This document shows positions 25,742-33,639 of a stretch of DNA of 64,000 nucleotides, one piece after another. Below the pieces are notes generated by a model, which had not been told where the DNA came from, made no database searches, and saw nothing but the letters and a program-made list of their open reading frames with translations. The stretch spans positions 17,559 through 81,558 of the forward strand of contig DGBP01000076.1 of NCBI GenBank assembly GCA_002384855.1, given 5' to 3'. This stretch comes from Nocardioidaceae bacterium UBA4001. GTDB lineage: Bacteria; Actinomycetota; Actinomycetes; Propionibacteriales; Nocardioidaceae. Position numbers and translations under genes: made by a program. Every line of letters starts with the position of its first letter. The first letter of the stretch is position 1.

Positions 25742-27763
25742 ATGACCATGACCGACCTGAGCGCCGAGGCCAGCAGGACGACCGATGTCGACCGGCTGGC
25801 GGTGGACACCATCCGGTTCCTGGCCGCCGACATGGTCGAGCAGGCCCAGAGCGGCCACCCGGGCATGCCGATGGGTGCCGCTCCGATGGCGTGGGCGCTG
25901 TTCAGCCGTCACCTCAAGCACGACCCCAGCGACTCCCGCTGGCCCGACCGCGACCGGTTCGTCCTCTCGGCCGGCCACGGGTCGGCGCTGCAGTACGCCC
26001 TGCTGCACCTCTTCGGCTACGACCTGCCGATGGAGGAGCTCAAGCGGTTCCGCCAGCTCGGCTCGGCGACCCCCGGCCACCCGGAGTTCGGGCACACCGA
26101 CGGCGTCGAGACCACCACCGGCCCCCTCGGCCAGGGTCTGGGCACCGCGGTCGGGATGGCCGTCGCCGAGCGGATGCTCGCCGCGCGCTACCCCGACATC
26201 ACCGACCACCACACCTATGTGATCGTCGGTGACGGCTGCCTCATGGAGGGGATCAGCCACGAGGCAGCCTCGCTGGCCGGCCACCTCCGCCTCGGGCGCC
26301 TGGTGGTGCTGTACGACGACAACGAGATCACCATCGACGGCGGCACCGACCAGTCCTGCACCGACGACGCCCTGGACCGGTTCGCCAGCTACGGGTGGCA
26401 CGTCCAGCGGGTCCAGGACGGAACCTCCGTCGACGCGGTGGACGCCGCGATCACCCGCGCCAAGGACGACCCGAGACCGAGCTTCATCGCGGTCCGCACG
26501 GTCATCGGGCACGGCGCCCCGGGCATCGAGGGCACCCCGAAGGCCCACGGCGCCCCCCTAGGCACCGAGGTCCTCGCCGCGGCCAAGGAGCGCGCGGGCT
26601 TCCCCGCCGAGCCGTTCACGGTTCCCGACGAGGTCCGCAACCGGTGCGCCGAGCTCGCCGAGGAGGGCGCCGCCCGCCACGCCGCGTGGTCCGCGGAGCT
26701 TGCTGCGTTCGAGGCGGCGAGCCCCCAGGCAGCGGCCACCTGGCGCCGGGCCCAGGCCGGCGAGCTGCCCGAGCACATCGACGAGGTGCTGGCCGGCGTC
26801 GAGGTCGGCGTCAAGCGCGCCACCCGTCAGTCCTCGCAGGCGGTGCTCCGCGCGCTGACCGCGGCGATGCCCGAGCTGGTCGGCGGCTCCGCCGACCTGG
26901 CCGGGTCCACCGGCACGGCGACCGGCCAGCCGGCCGTCACCGCCGACGACTTCTCCGGCTCGGTGCTGAACTTCGGGGTCCGGGAGTTCGGGATGGCGGC
27001 GATCCTCAACGGGCTCTCGCTCCACGGCGGGTTCCGCCCCTACGGCAGCACCTTCCTGGTCTTCAGCGACTACCTGCGGCCGGCCCTGCGGCTCTCGGCG
27101 CTGATGCGCCGGCCGGTCGTCTACGTGCTGACCCACGACTCGGTCGCCGTCGGCGAGGACGGCCCCACCCACCAGCCGGTGGAGCACGTGGAGTCCTTGC
27201 GGATGATTCCCGGGGTGCAGGTGCTGCGCCCCGCCGACGACCACGAGACGGTCGCCGCGTGGCGGGCGGCGCTGGACTACGCCGACGGCCCGACCGTCCT
27301 CGTGCTCACGCGCCAGGCCGTCGAGCCGCACGCGACCCCCGACGTGGGTCCCGGCTTCGTCCGGGAGTACGGCGCCCGCGTGGTCGTGCACGAGGACCAC
27401 CCCGAGGTGGACCTGCTCGCGACGGGCTCCGAGCTCGACCTCGCCGTGGGCGCCGCCGAGCTCCTGCGAGACGACGGGGTCGCGGCACGGGTGATCTCGG
27501 TACCGTGGAGGGAGCGGTTCGTCGCGCGCCGCGACGCCTTCGGCACGGCCCCCGTGACGGTGAGCGTCGAGGCGGGCGTGCGGGCCGGCTGGCGCGGCGT
27601 CGCCGGCACGGGCCAGGTCGGCATCGACGAGTTCGGTGCCTCCGGCCAGGGCAACCACGTGCTCGCCCACTTCGGACTCACCCCCGGGGCCGTGGCCGAC
27701 GAGGTCCACGCCGCCCTGGCCACTCGCAACGACGCGACCGACCGCCCTGCCAAGGAGGAGTAG
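25742..27763 (+). CDS. tkt: Transketolase
   Basis: A 673-residue thiamine diphosphate enzyme that transfers two-carbon ketol units, regenerating pentose phosphates in the CBB cycle. The N-terminal TPP domain has SGHPGMPMGAAPMA, GPLGQGLGTAVGMA and GDGCLMEGISHEAAS with DDN as the metal site. The pyrimidine domain contains REFGMAAILNG and the C-terminal domain follows. The length is typical. The ATG is one base past the rpe stop, so translation is coupled, and the prk ribosome-binding site (AAGGAGGAG) lies in its last codons. Probably the cbbT copy; a second housekeeping copy may exist elsewhere. Confidence 0.95.
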   Translation: MTMTDLSAEASRTTDVDRLAVDTIRFLAADMVEQAQSGHPGMPMGAAPMAWALFSRHLKHDPSDSRWPDRDRFVLSAGHGSALQYALLHLFGYDLPMEELKRFRQLGSATPGHPEFGHTDGVETTTGPLGQGLGTAVGMAVAERMLAARYPDITDHHTYVIVGDGCLMEGISHEAASLAGHLRLGRLVVLYDDNEITIDGGTDQSCTDDALDRFASYGWHVQRVQDGTSVDAVDAAITRAKDDPRPSFIAVRTVIGHGAPGIEGTPKAHGAPLGTEVLAAAKERAGFPAEPFTVPDEVRNRCAELAEEGAARHAAWSAELAAFEAASPQAAATWRRAQAGELPEHIDEVLAGVEVGVKRATRQSSQAVLRALTAAMPELVGGSADLAGSTGTATGQPAVTADDFSGSVLNFGVREFGMAAILNGLSLHGGFRPYGSTFLVFSDYLRPALRLSALMRRPVVYVLTHDSVAVGEDGPTHQPVEHVESLRMIPGVQVLRPADDHETVAAWRAALDYADGPTVLVLTRQAVEPHATPDVGPGFVREYGARVVVHEDHPEVDLLATGSELDLAVGAAELLRDDGVAARVISVPWRERFVARRDAFGTAPVTVSVEAGVRAGWRGVAGTGQVGIDEFGASGQGNHVLAHFGLTPGAVADEVHAALATRNDATDRPAKEE

Positions 27764-27768
27764 CCGCC

Positions 27769-28728
27769 ATGCCGGACAAGATCATCAAGATGACCCGGTC
27801 GTCGCAGGACGACAACAGGCCGCGCCCCGTCATGCTCGCCATCGCCGGCGACTCCGCCTCCGGCAAGACCACGCTCACCAAGGGCCTGGTCGAGGCGATC
27901 GGCGAGGACCGCTGCACGTCGATCTGCGTGGACGACTACCACAAGTACGACCGCGCCGAGCGCAAGGAGCTGCCGTTCACGCCGCTCCACCCCGACTGCA
28001 ACTACATGGACATCCTGGAGCAGCACCTGCAGCTCCTCGCCCTGGGTCGGCCGATCCTGAAGCCGGTCTACGACCACAGCACGGGCACCTTCACCCGGCC
28101 CGAGTACATCGAGCCCAAGGAGTTCGTGATCATCGAGGGGCTGCACCCGCTCTCGACGAAGCTGACCCGGGCCTGCTTCGACGTGAGAGTCTTCCTCGAC
28201 CCCCCGGAGGAGATCCGTCGGGAGTGGAAGGTCAAGCGCGACACCGGCAAGCGCGGCTACACCGTCGAACAGGTGCTCGCCGAGCTCGAGCGCCGGGAGC
28301 CGGAGTCGGAGGCGTTCATCCGCCCGCAGCGCCGCCACGCCGACATCGTGGTGCGCTTCGCGCCGATCACCTCGCGTCAGGACCCGCCGGGCACGCCCCT
28401 GTCGGCGGAGTTGATGCTGCGGCCGACGATCCAGCACCCGGCGCTGGCGAACGTGCTGACCGACGACCACCGCACCGCGATGCACCTGAAGATCATGCGT
28501 GACCAGGACGGCACCCCCACCGACTGCCTGCACGTGCACGGCCACGCCTCGACCGAGGAGGCCAAGCAGCTCGAGAAGGTGATCTGGGAGGAGCTCGCCT
28601 CCAACGGCGGCCCGCCGGAGAAGCTCGGCGAGATCAACCCCGGGGAGCGCAGCGAGCCGCTCGCGCTGACCCAGCTGATCCTGCTCTACCACATGCTGAT
28701 GTCCGAGAAGGAGCGGCCCGGCAGCTGA
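27769..28728 (+). CDS. prk: Phosphoribulokinase
   Basis: A 319-residue kinase making ribulose 1,5-bisphosphate from ribulose 5-phosphate and ATP, the reaction that feeds RuBisCO. The P-loop is GDSASGKTT (about residue 29). It is followed by DDYHKYDRAERKE, NYMDILEQH, KPVYDHSTG, IIEGLHPL (Walker B region) and RPQRRHADIV. These segments resemble class II (cyanobacterial/plant-type) phosphoribulokinase more than the proteobacterial type. It ends the rpe-tkt-prk operon and is followed by a strong hairpin. With cbbL it is diagnostic of a CBB cycle. Confidence 0.95.
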   Translation: MPDKIIKMTRSSQDDNRPRPVMLAIAGDSASGKTTLTKGLVEAIGEDRCTSICVDDYHKYDRAERKELPFTPLHPDCNYMDILEQHLQLLALGRPILKPVYDHSTGTFTRPEYIEPKEFVIIEGLHPLSTKLTRACFDVRVFLDPPEEIRREWKVKRDTGKRGYTVEQVLAELERREPESEAFIRPQRRHADIVVRFAPITSRQDPPGTPLSAELMLRPTIQHPALANVLTDDHRTAMHLKIMRDQDGTPTDCLHVHGHASTEEAKQLEKVIWEELASNGGPPEKLGEINPGERSEPLALTQLILLYHMLMSEKERPGS

Positions 28729-28737
28729 GCGGTTCGG

Positions 28738-28786
28738 GCGCGGGGCCGGCTGAAGCACCGGACCCGCGCTTCAGCCGGCCCCGCGC
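28738..28786. terminator. Bidirectional terminator between prk and the DUF3017 gene
   Basis: Arms 28738-28756 and 28768-28786 are perfectly complementary over 19 bp (GCGCGGGGCCGGCTGAAGC) around an 11-base loop. The hairpin lies 10 bp after the prk stop and covers the stop codon of the convergent DUF3017 gene, so it can serve both transcripts. Confidence 0.85.
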
Positions 28787-29085
28787 TGGTCGGGTACGAC
28801 GATCGCCAGCACCACCAGGGCGACCCCGGCGAGGAGCATCAACGCCACGTCCGCCCGCTTGCGGCGCACCCGGAGCATGCCGGCCTTCCGGTCGGGCAGG
28901 ACCAGGCGGCCGGCCGCACCGCCGATCAGGCTCGCCCCCATCCACACCACCCCGGTGCGCCAGGCCCCGAGCACGGTGATCGCGAGGCCGGTGAGGGCGG
29001 CGGCCACCATCACGAGGTAGACCACCCCGCCGAGGGTCTGCGGCCGGCGCTCGGCGGAGGGTTCGGGGGCCACGGTCAGGTCCAT
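28771..29085 (-). CDS. DUF3017 family small membrane protein
   Basis: A 104-residue protein with three predicted membrane helices (about residues 19-40, 44-60 and 78-98) and short basic loops. It resembles DUF3017 proteins, which in actinobacteria sit directly after folD as here. Function unknown. The gap to folD is three bases, so they share a transcript, and the 3' end runs into the bidirectional terminator. Confidence 0.78.
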   Translation of the reverse strand: MDLTVAPEPSAERRPQTLGGVVYLVMVAAALTGLAITVLGAWRTGVVWMGASLIGGAAGRLVLPDRKAGMLRVRRKRADVALMLLAGVALVVLAIVVPDQRGAG

Positions 29086-29088
29086 CCC

Positions 29089-29946
29089 TCAGCCCGCGAG
29101 GGACTGCTCGGCGGCATGCACGATGTTCGACAGCAGCATCGCCCGGGTCATCGGCCCGACGCCGCCGGGGTTCGGGGAGACCCAGCCCGCCACGTCGTAC
29201 ACGTCCGGGGCCACGTCACCGGCGATCTTGCCCTCGGCGTCACGGGAGACGCCGACGTCGAGGACGGCGGCGCCGGGCTTGACCATGTCACCGGTGACGA
29301 TCCCGCTGACGCCGGCAGCGGACACCACGATGTCGGCCTCACGTGTGTGCCGGGCGAGGTCGCGGGTGCCGGTGTGGCACAGCGTCACGGTGGCGTTCTC
29401 GCTGCGACGGGTCAGCAGCAGGCCCAGAGGCCGGCCGACCGTCACGCCCCGGCCGACGATGCAGACCTCGGCGCCGGCGATCCCCACGTCGTGGCGGCGC
29501 AGCAGCTCCACGATGCCGTTCGGGGTGCACGGCAGCGGTGCCTCCTTGCCGAGCACGAGCCAGCCGAGGTTCGTCGGGTGCAGGCCGTCGGCGTCCTTGG
29601 CCGGGTCGATCAGGCCGAGCACGTGGTTCTCGTCCATGTGCTTCGGCAGCGGCAGCTGCACGATGTAGCCGGTGCACGTCGGGTCGGCGTTGAGCTCGGC
29701 GATCGCCTCCTCCACCGCGGACTGGGGAGCGTCCTCGGGAAGGTCGACGCGGATCGACCGGATGCCGACCTCGGCGCAGTCACGGTGCTTGCCGGCGACG
29801 TACCAGCGGCTGCCCGGGTCGTCGCCGACGAGCACGGTCGCGAGACCGGGCACCACGCCCTGCTCACGGAGCCGGGCGACGCGCTCGGTCAGCTCTGCCT
29901 TGATCGTGGCAGCGGTCTGCTTGCCGTCGAGGATCTGTGCCGTCAC
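29089..29946 (-). CDS. folD: Bifunctional methylenetetrahydrofolate dehydrogenase/cyclohydrolase
   Basis: A 285-residue cytoplasmic enzyme that converts 5,10-methylene-THF to 10-formyl-THF, the donor for purine ring closure. Signature segments are YVAGKHRDCAEVGI (with the catalytic lysine), YIVQLPLPKHMDEN, the cofactor loop VGRGVTVGRPLGLLL and PGGVGPMTRAML near the end. It follows purH by 43 bases, linking folate and purine genes in one operon, in line with the need of PurN and PurH for 10-formyl-THF. Confidence 0.96.
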   Translation of the reverse strand: MTAQILDGKQTAATIKAELTERVARLREQGVVPGLATVLVGDDPGSRWYVAGKHRDCAEVGIRSIRVDLPEDAPQSAVEEAIAELNADPTCTGYIVQLPLPKHMDENHVLGLIDPAKDADGLHPTNLGWLVLGKEAPLPCTPNGIVELLRRHDVGIAGAEVCIVGRGVTVGRPLGLLLTRRSENATVTLCHTGTRDLARHTREADIVVSAAGVSGIVTGDMVKPGAAVLDVGVSRDAEGKIAGDVAPDVYDVAGWVSPNPGGVGPMTRAMLLSNIVHAAEQSLAG

Positions 29947-29989
29947 GGGGGTCCCTCTCGGTGCTCGTCCGGTCGCTTGCGAGAGCAGG

Positions 29990-31597
29990 TCAGTGGAAGA
30001 AGTGGCGGGTGCCGGTGAGGTACATCGTGACGCCCGCTGCCCGAGCGGCCTCGACCACCTCCTCGTCGCGCACCGACCCTCCGGGCTGGACGACCGTCTT
30101 CACGCCGCCGTCGAGGAGGATCTGGAGGCCGTCGGGGAACGGGAAGAACGCATCCGAGGCGGCCACCGAGCCGGCTGCGCGCTCCCCCGCCCGTGCCACG
30201 GCCAGCCGGGCCGAGTCGACCCGGTTCACCTGGCCCATGCCGACGCCGACCGAGGCACCTCCGGAGGCGAGCAGGATCGCGTTGGACTTCACCGCGCGGC
30301 AGGCACGCCACGCGAAGCGGAGGTCGGCGAGGACCTCCTCCGAGGCGGGGTCACCGGAGACCAGCCGCCAGACAGCCGGGTCGTCCCCGCCGTCCTCGAC
30401 CTCCGCGTCGATGGCGTCGCGGGCCTGGAGCAGGACCCCGCCGGAGACCGGCCGCATCTCGATCCCGCCACGTGGCAGCGGTGCGCACTCGAGCAGCCGG
30501 ATGTTCTTCTTGCCGGTCAGGACCGCCACGGCGCCGTCGTCGTAGCCGGGTGCCACGACGACCTCGGTGAAGATCTCCGCGACCTGCTCGGCCATCTCCT
30601 TGCTCACCGGCACGTTGGTGGCGATGACGCCGCCGAAGGCCGAGAGGGGGTCGCACGCGTGGGCCTTGCGGTGGGCCTCGGCGACGTCGGCCCCGACCGC
30701 GATCCCGCACGGGTTGGCGTGCTTGATGATCGCCACGGCCGGCTCGTCGAAGTCGTAGGCCGCACGCCGGGCGGCGTCGGCGTCGACGTAGTTGTTGTAG
30801 GACATCTCCTTGCCGTGCAGCTGTGTGGCCTGGGCCAGGCCCGGCGTCGGCTGGTAGCCGTTGGTGTAGAGCGCCGCGCGCTGGTGGGGGTTCTCCCCGT
30901 AGCGCAGCACCGTGCTCTTGTCCCACGTTGCACCCATCCAGGCCGGGAAGCCGGAGCCGTCGGAGGTGTCGGTGAGGACGTTGCCCATCCAGCTGGCGAC
31001 GGCGACGTCGTACGACGCCGTGTGCACGAACGCCTCGGCGGCCAGGGCCTTACGCTCGTCGAGGGTGAAGCCGCCCCGCTCGACGGCCGCCAGCACGTCG
31101 GCGTACCGGCCCGGCGAGGTGACGATCGCGACACTCGGGTGGTTCTTCGCGGCGGCGCGCACCATCGAGGGGCCGCCGATGTCGATCTGCTCGACGCACT
31201 CGTCCGGCGCGGCGCCCGAGGCGACCGTCTCGGTGAAGGGGTACAGGTTCGACACGACCAGGTCGAAGGGCTCGATGCCGAGCTCGTCGAGCTGCTCCCG
31301 GTGCGAGTCCAGGCGCAGGTCCGCGAGGATCCCCGCGTGCACCCTCGGGTGCAGGGTCTTGACGCGGCCGTCGAGGCACTCGGGGAAGCCGGTCAGCTCC
31401 TCGACCTTGGTCACCGGCACACCGGCGTCGGCGATCCGGCCGGCCGTGGAGCCCGTGGAGACGATCGCGACACCTGCCCGGTGCAGACCCGTCACGAGCT
31501 CCTCGAGGCCGGTCTTGTCGTAGACCGACACCAGCGCCCGCCTGAGTGGCCGCCGCTCGCCGGGCTGGACGTCCTGGGTGTGCTGCTCCGTCGTCAC
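29990..31597 (-). CDS. purH: Bifunctional AICAR formyltransferase/IMP cyclohydrolase
   Basis: A 535-residue enzyme for the last two steps of IMP synthesis. The N-terminal MGS-like cyclohydrolase domain has ALVSVYDKTGLEELV, STGSTAGRIADAGV and VKTLHPRVHAGIL. The transformylase domain has KHANPCGIAVG, YGENPHQRAALY and SDAFFPFPDG. The GTG start at 31597 overlaps the purN stop (GTGA, 31594-31597); the open frame continues upstream only as the purN shadow. Operon order is perM-purN-purH-folD. Confidence 0.96.
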   Translation of the reverse strand: MTTEQHTQDVQPGERRPLRRALVSVYDKTGLEELVTGLHRAGVAIVSTGSTAGRIADAGVPVTKVEELTGFPECLDGRVKTLHPRVHAGILADLRLDSHREQLDELGIEPFDLVVSNLYPFTETVASGAAPDECVEQIDIGGPSMVRAAAKNHPSVAIVTSPGRYADVLAAVERGGFTLDERKALAAEAFVHTASYDVAVASWMGNVLTDTSDGSGFPAWMGATWDKSTVLRYGENPHQRAALYTNGYQPTPGLAQATQLHGKEMSYNNYVDADAARRAAYDFDEPAVAIIKHANPCGIAVGADVAEAHRKAHACDPLSAFGGVIATNVPVSKEMAEQVAEIFTEVVVAPGYDDGAVAVLTGKKNIRLLECAPLPRGGIEMRPVSGGVLLQARDAIDAEVEDGGDDPAVWRLVSGDPASEEVLADLRFAWRACRAVKSNAILLASGGASVGVGMGQVNRVDSARLAVARAGERAAGSVAASDAFFPFPDGLQILLDGGVKTVVQPGGSVRDEEVVEAARAAGVTMYLTGTRHFFH

Positions 31598-32241
31598 TGG
31601 CCGAACCGGACCTTCCTGTCGGTGATGGTGAAACCTTCTCGGGCCATCCGGCCCACACAGGTGACGAGCATCTCGCGCTCGACGACCTTGATGCGTTCGT
31701 GGAGTGCCTCGACGTCGTCGTCGTCCTCGACGCGGACCGCGACCTGGTCCACGATCGGCCCGGTGTCGACGCCCGCGTCGACCACGAACAGGGTGGCGCC
31801 GGTGACCCTGACCCCGTAGGCGAGCGCGTCGGCGGGCCCGTGCATGCCGGGAAAGGCCGGGGAGAGCGCCGGGTGGGTGTTCACGCACCGGCCGGCGTAC
31901 TCCGCGAGGAAGGCGTCGCCGGTCAGCTTCATGAACCCGGCCAGCACGACCAGGTCGGGGTCGTGCTCACGGCAGGCATCGGTGAGCGCGCGGTCCCAGT
32001 CCGCCCGGGTGGCATGCTCCCTGAGCCGGCGCACGAAGGTCGGGACTCCGGCCCGCTCCGCGCGCGCGAGTCCTTCGATGCCGTCCCGGTCCGCGCCGAC
32101 CGCCACGATCTCGACGCCGTACGACGGCTCGCGCGACGCATCGAGGAGGGCCTGGAGGTTCGTGCCGGCGCCCGAGACGAGGACGACGACCCGGGCGGGT
32201 CGACGCAGGGGGCGACCGGCAGCGCTCGGGGTGGGGGGCAC
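31594..32241 (-). CDS. purN: Phosphoribosylglycinamide formyltransferase
   Basis: A 215-residue enzyme transferring a formyl group from 10-formyl-THF to GAR in purine synthesis. It has VVLVSGAGTNLQALLDA at the N-terminus, NTHPALSPAFPGMHG (catalytic Asn/His) and VDAGVDTGPIVDQ (catalytic Asp). The GTG at 32241 (VPPTPSAAG) is the best start, since the very long upstream extension is antisense-like sequence within perM. It is coupled to purH by a four-base overlap. Confidence 0.95.
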   Translation of the reverse strand: MPPTPSAAGRPLRRPARVVVLVSGAGTNLQALLDASREPSYGVEIVAVGADRDGIEGLARAERAGVPTFVRRLREHATRADWDRALTDACREHDPDLVVLAGFMKLTGDAFLAEYAGRCVNTHPALSPAFPGMHGPADALAYGVRVTGATLFVVDAGVDTGPIVDQVAVRVEDDDDVEALHERIKVVEREMLVTCVGRMAREGFTITDRKVRFGQ

Positions 32242-32270
32242 GGCTCTCAGGCTACCGACCCCAGGGCGCC

Positions 32271-33521
32271 TCAGCGCGCGGAGGTCCCGGCCGCGGACGC
32301 CGTGCGGCGGGCACGCCTCCGGGCACTCCAGGCACCCAGGGCTCCGCCGACGAGACCACCGCCACCGCAGGAGACGGCCGCGGCCAGCAGCGTGCTGAGC
32401 GCCGGGGTGCCAACCTCGGACATCCGGCCCGGCCCGGCAGAGCCGCCGGCGAGCGTGACGAGCGCGGTGAGCGCGAGCGCCGCGAGCAGCCCGGCGGCGA
32501 GGCCCCACAGCGCACCGAGGTCGACGCGCCCCACCGGAGCGGTGCGCACCGCGAGCCACACCCCGACCAGGGTCAGCACGACCGGGACGCCCAGGAGCCA
32601 GGGGGCCCACACCGGCGTCGGCCCTTCTCCAGGGAGGGCGGCGAGCAACGGGAAGGCCGGGACCGGCCCCAGGACGACCACGCTCGGCGACACGACGGTC
32701 CCCGTCCCCGCCGCGAAGCCCGGGCCGAGGAGGTAGGCGCTCCCCAGCAGGAGCGCGTTGGTGACGAACGCGACCCCGACCAGGGTGTACATCAGCCCCC
32801 CGGGGCCGTCGGTGTGCAGCCGGGACAGCACCGTGGCCGCCGTACCGAAGTCCATCACCAGCGCCGCAGCGACCAGCACGGCGGAGCCGGCCAGCACGAG
32901 GAGGACCGCCCCCGCAGCACCGCGGAGGACCGGGGACACCCATCGCGGGGAGCCGCCGAGCAGCGCCTTGACCTGCCCCGACCCGGACAGCCAGCCGGCT
33001 GTCGCTCCGACGATGCCGACCAGGACGCCGCCCACCAGGGACCGCACCAGGTCCGACTCGGCTCGCGGATGGGCGGCGACCACCGCGACCAGCAGCGCCA
33101 CGAGGGCGTGCACCGTCGCCTGGACGCCCGCTCCCAGGAGAACGACGCGCAGGTCCTGCGCAGCGGCGCCCAGGCCGCTGCGCACAGCAGCACGGCGGCC
33201 GGCTCGGTGCGCGACGTAGGCCACCAGGAGCGTCAGGCCCAGCGGCATCAGCGTGACCGACGCGCCGTCGAGCCGGAGGCCGGCTCCGTGCGCCAGGAGC
33301 CAGGCGTCCGCGCCGACCCGGACGGCGTCGCGGGTGTCGCCGTACCGGCCCGCGTCGGCGGCGAACCAGCCCGCCAGCGCGACCGCGACCAACGGCAGGA
33401 GGGTCGCCCCGGCGCCCAGGAGACCGGCGCCGGCCCCGGCCACGACCGGTGACCGTCCGGCGGGCGAGCCCGCGGTGGACGCAGAGGTACGACGGGCAGC
33501 GGGGCTGAGCAGATCGGTCAT
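32271..33521 (-). CDS. perM: PerM/DUF6350 polytopic membrane protein
   Basis: A 416-residue protein with about nine to ten hydrophobic segments and few conserved polar motifs. Its place directly upstream of purN-purH matches Mycobacterium tuberculosis Rv0955 (perM), a membrane protein linked to cell division and persistence. The start MTDLLSPAARRT at 33521 is preferred; an upstream extension is charged and non-hydrophobic. Family assignment comes from hydrophobic profile plus synteny, so the function in this organism is inferred. Confidence 0.75.
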   Translation of the reverse strand: MTDLLSPAARRTSASTAGSPAGRSPVVAGAGAGLLGAGATLLPLVAVALAGWFAADAGRYGDTRDAVRVGADAWLLAHGAGLRLDGASVTLMPLGLTLLVAYVAHRAGRRAAVRSGLGAAAQDLRVVLLGAGVQATVHALVALLVAVVAAHPRAESDLVRSLVGGVLVGIVGATAGWLSGSGQVKALLGGSPRWVSPVLRGAAGAVLLVLAGSAVLVAAALVMDFGTAATVLSRLHTDGPGGLMYTLVGVAFVTNALLLGSAYLLGPGFAAGTGTVVSPSVVVLGPVPAFPLLAALPGEGPTPVWAPWLLGVPVVLTLVGVWLAVRTAPVGRVDLGALWGLAAGLLAALALTALVTLAGGSAGPGRMSEVGTPALSTLLAAAVSCGGGGLVGGALGAWSARRRARRTASAAGTSAR

Positions 33522-33639
33522 CGGCACGATCTTCCTCGACTGTCGCGAGCCGATCGCGCTGCCACGCCGACTCGCACGCGTCACGCCCGGCCAGGTACCG
33601 TGCATCAGGGGCCGGCACACCGAGGGAGGGTTCAGCAGG

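Noticed and set aside
26395..27768. Long N-terminal extension of phosphoribulokinase
   Set aside because: It is the out-of-frame shadow of transketolase; the ATG at 27769 has a strong ribosome-binding site and matches the family.
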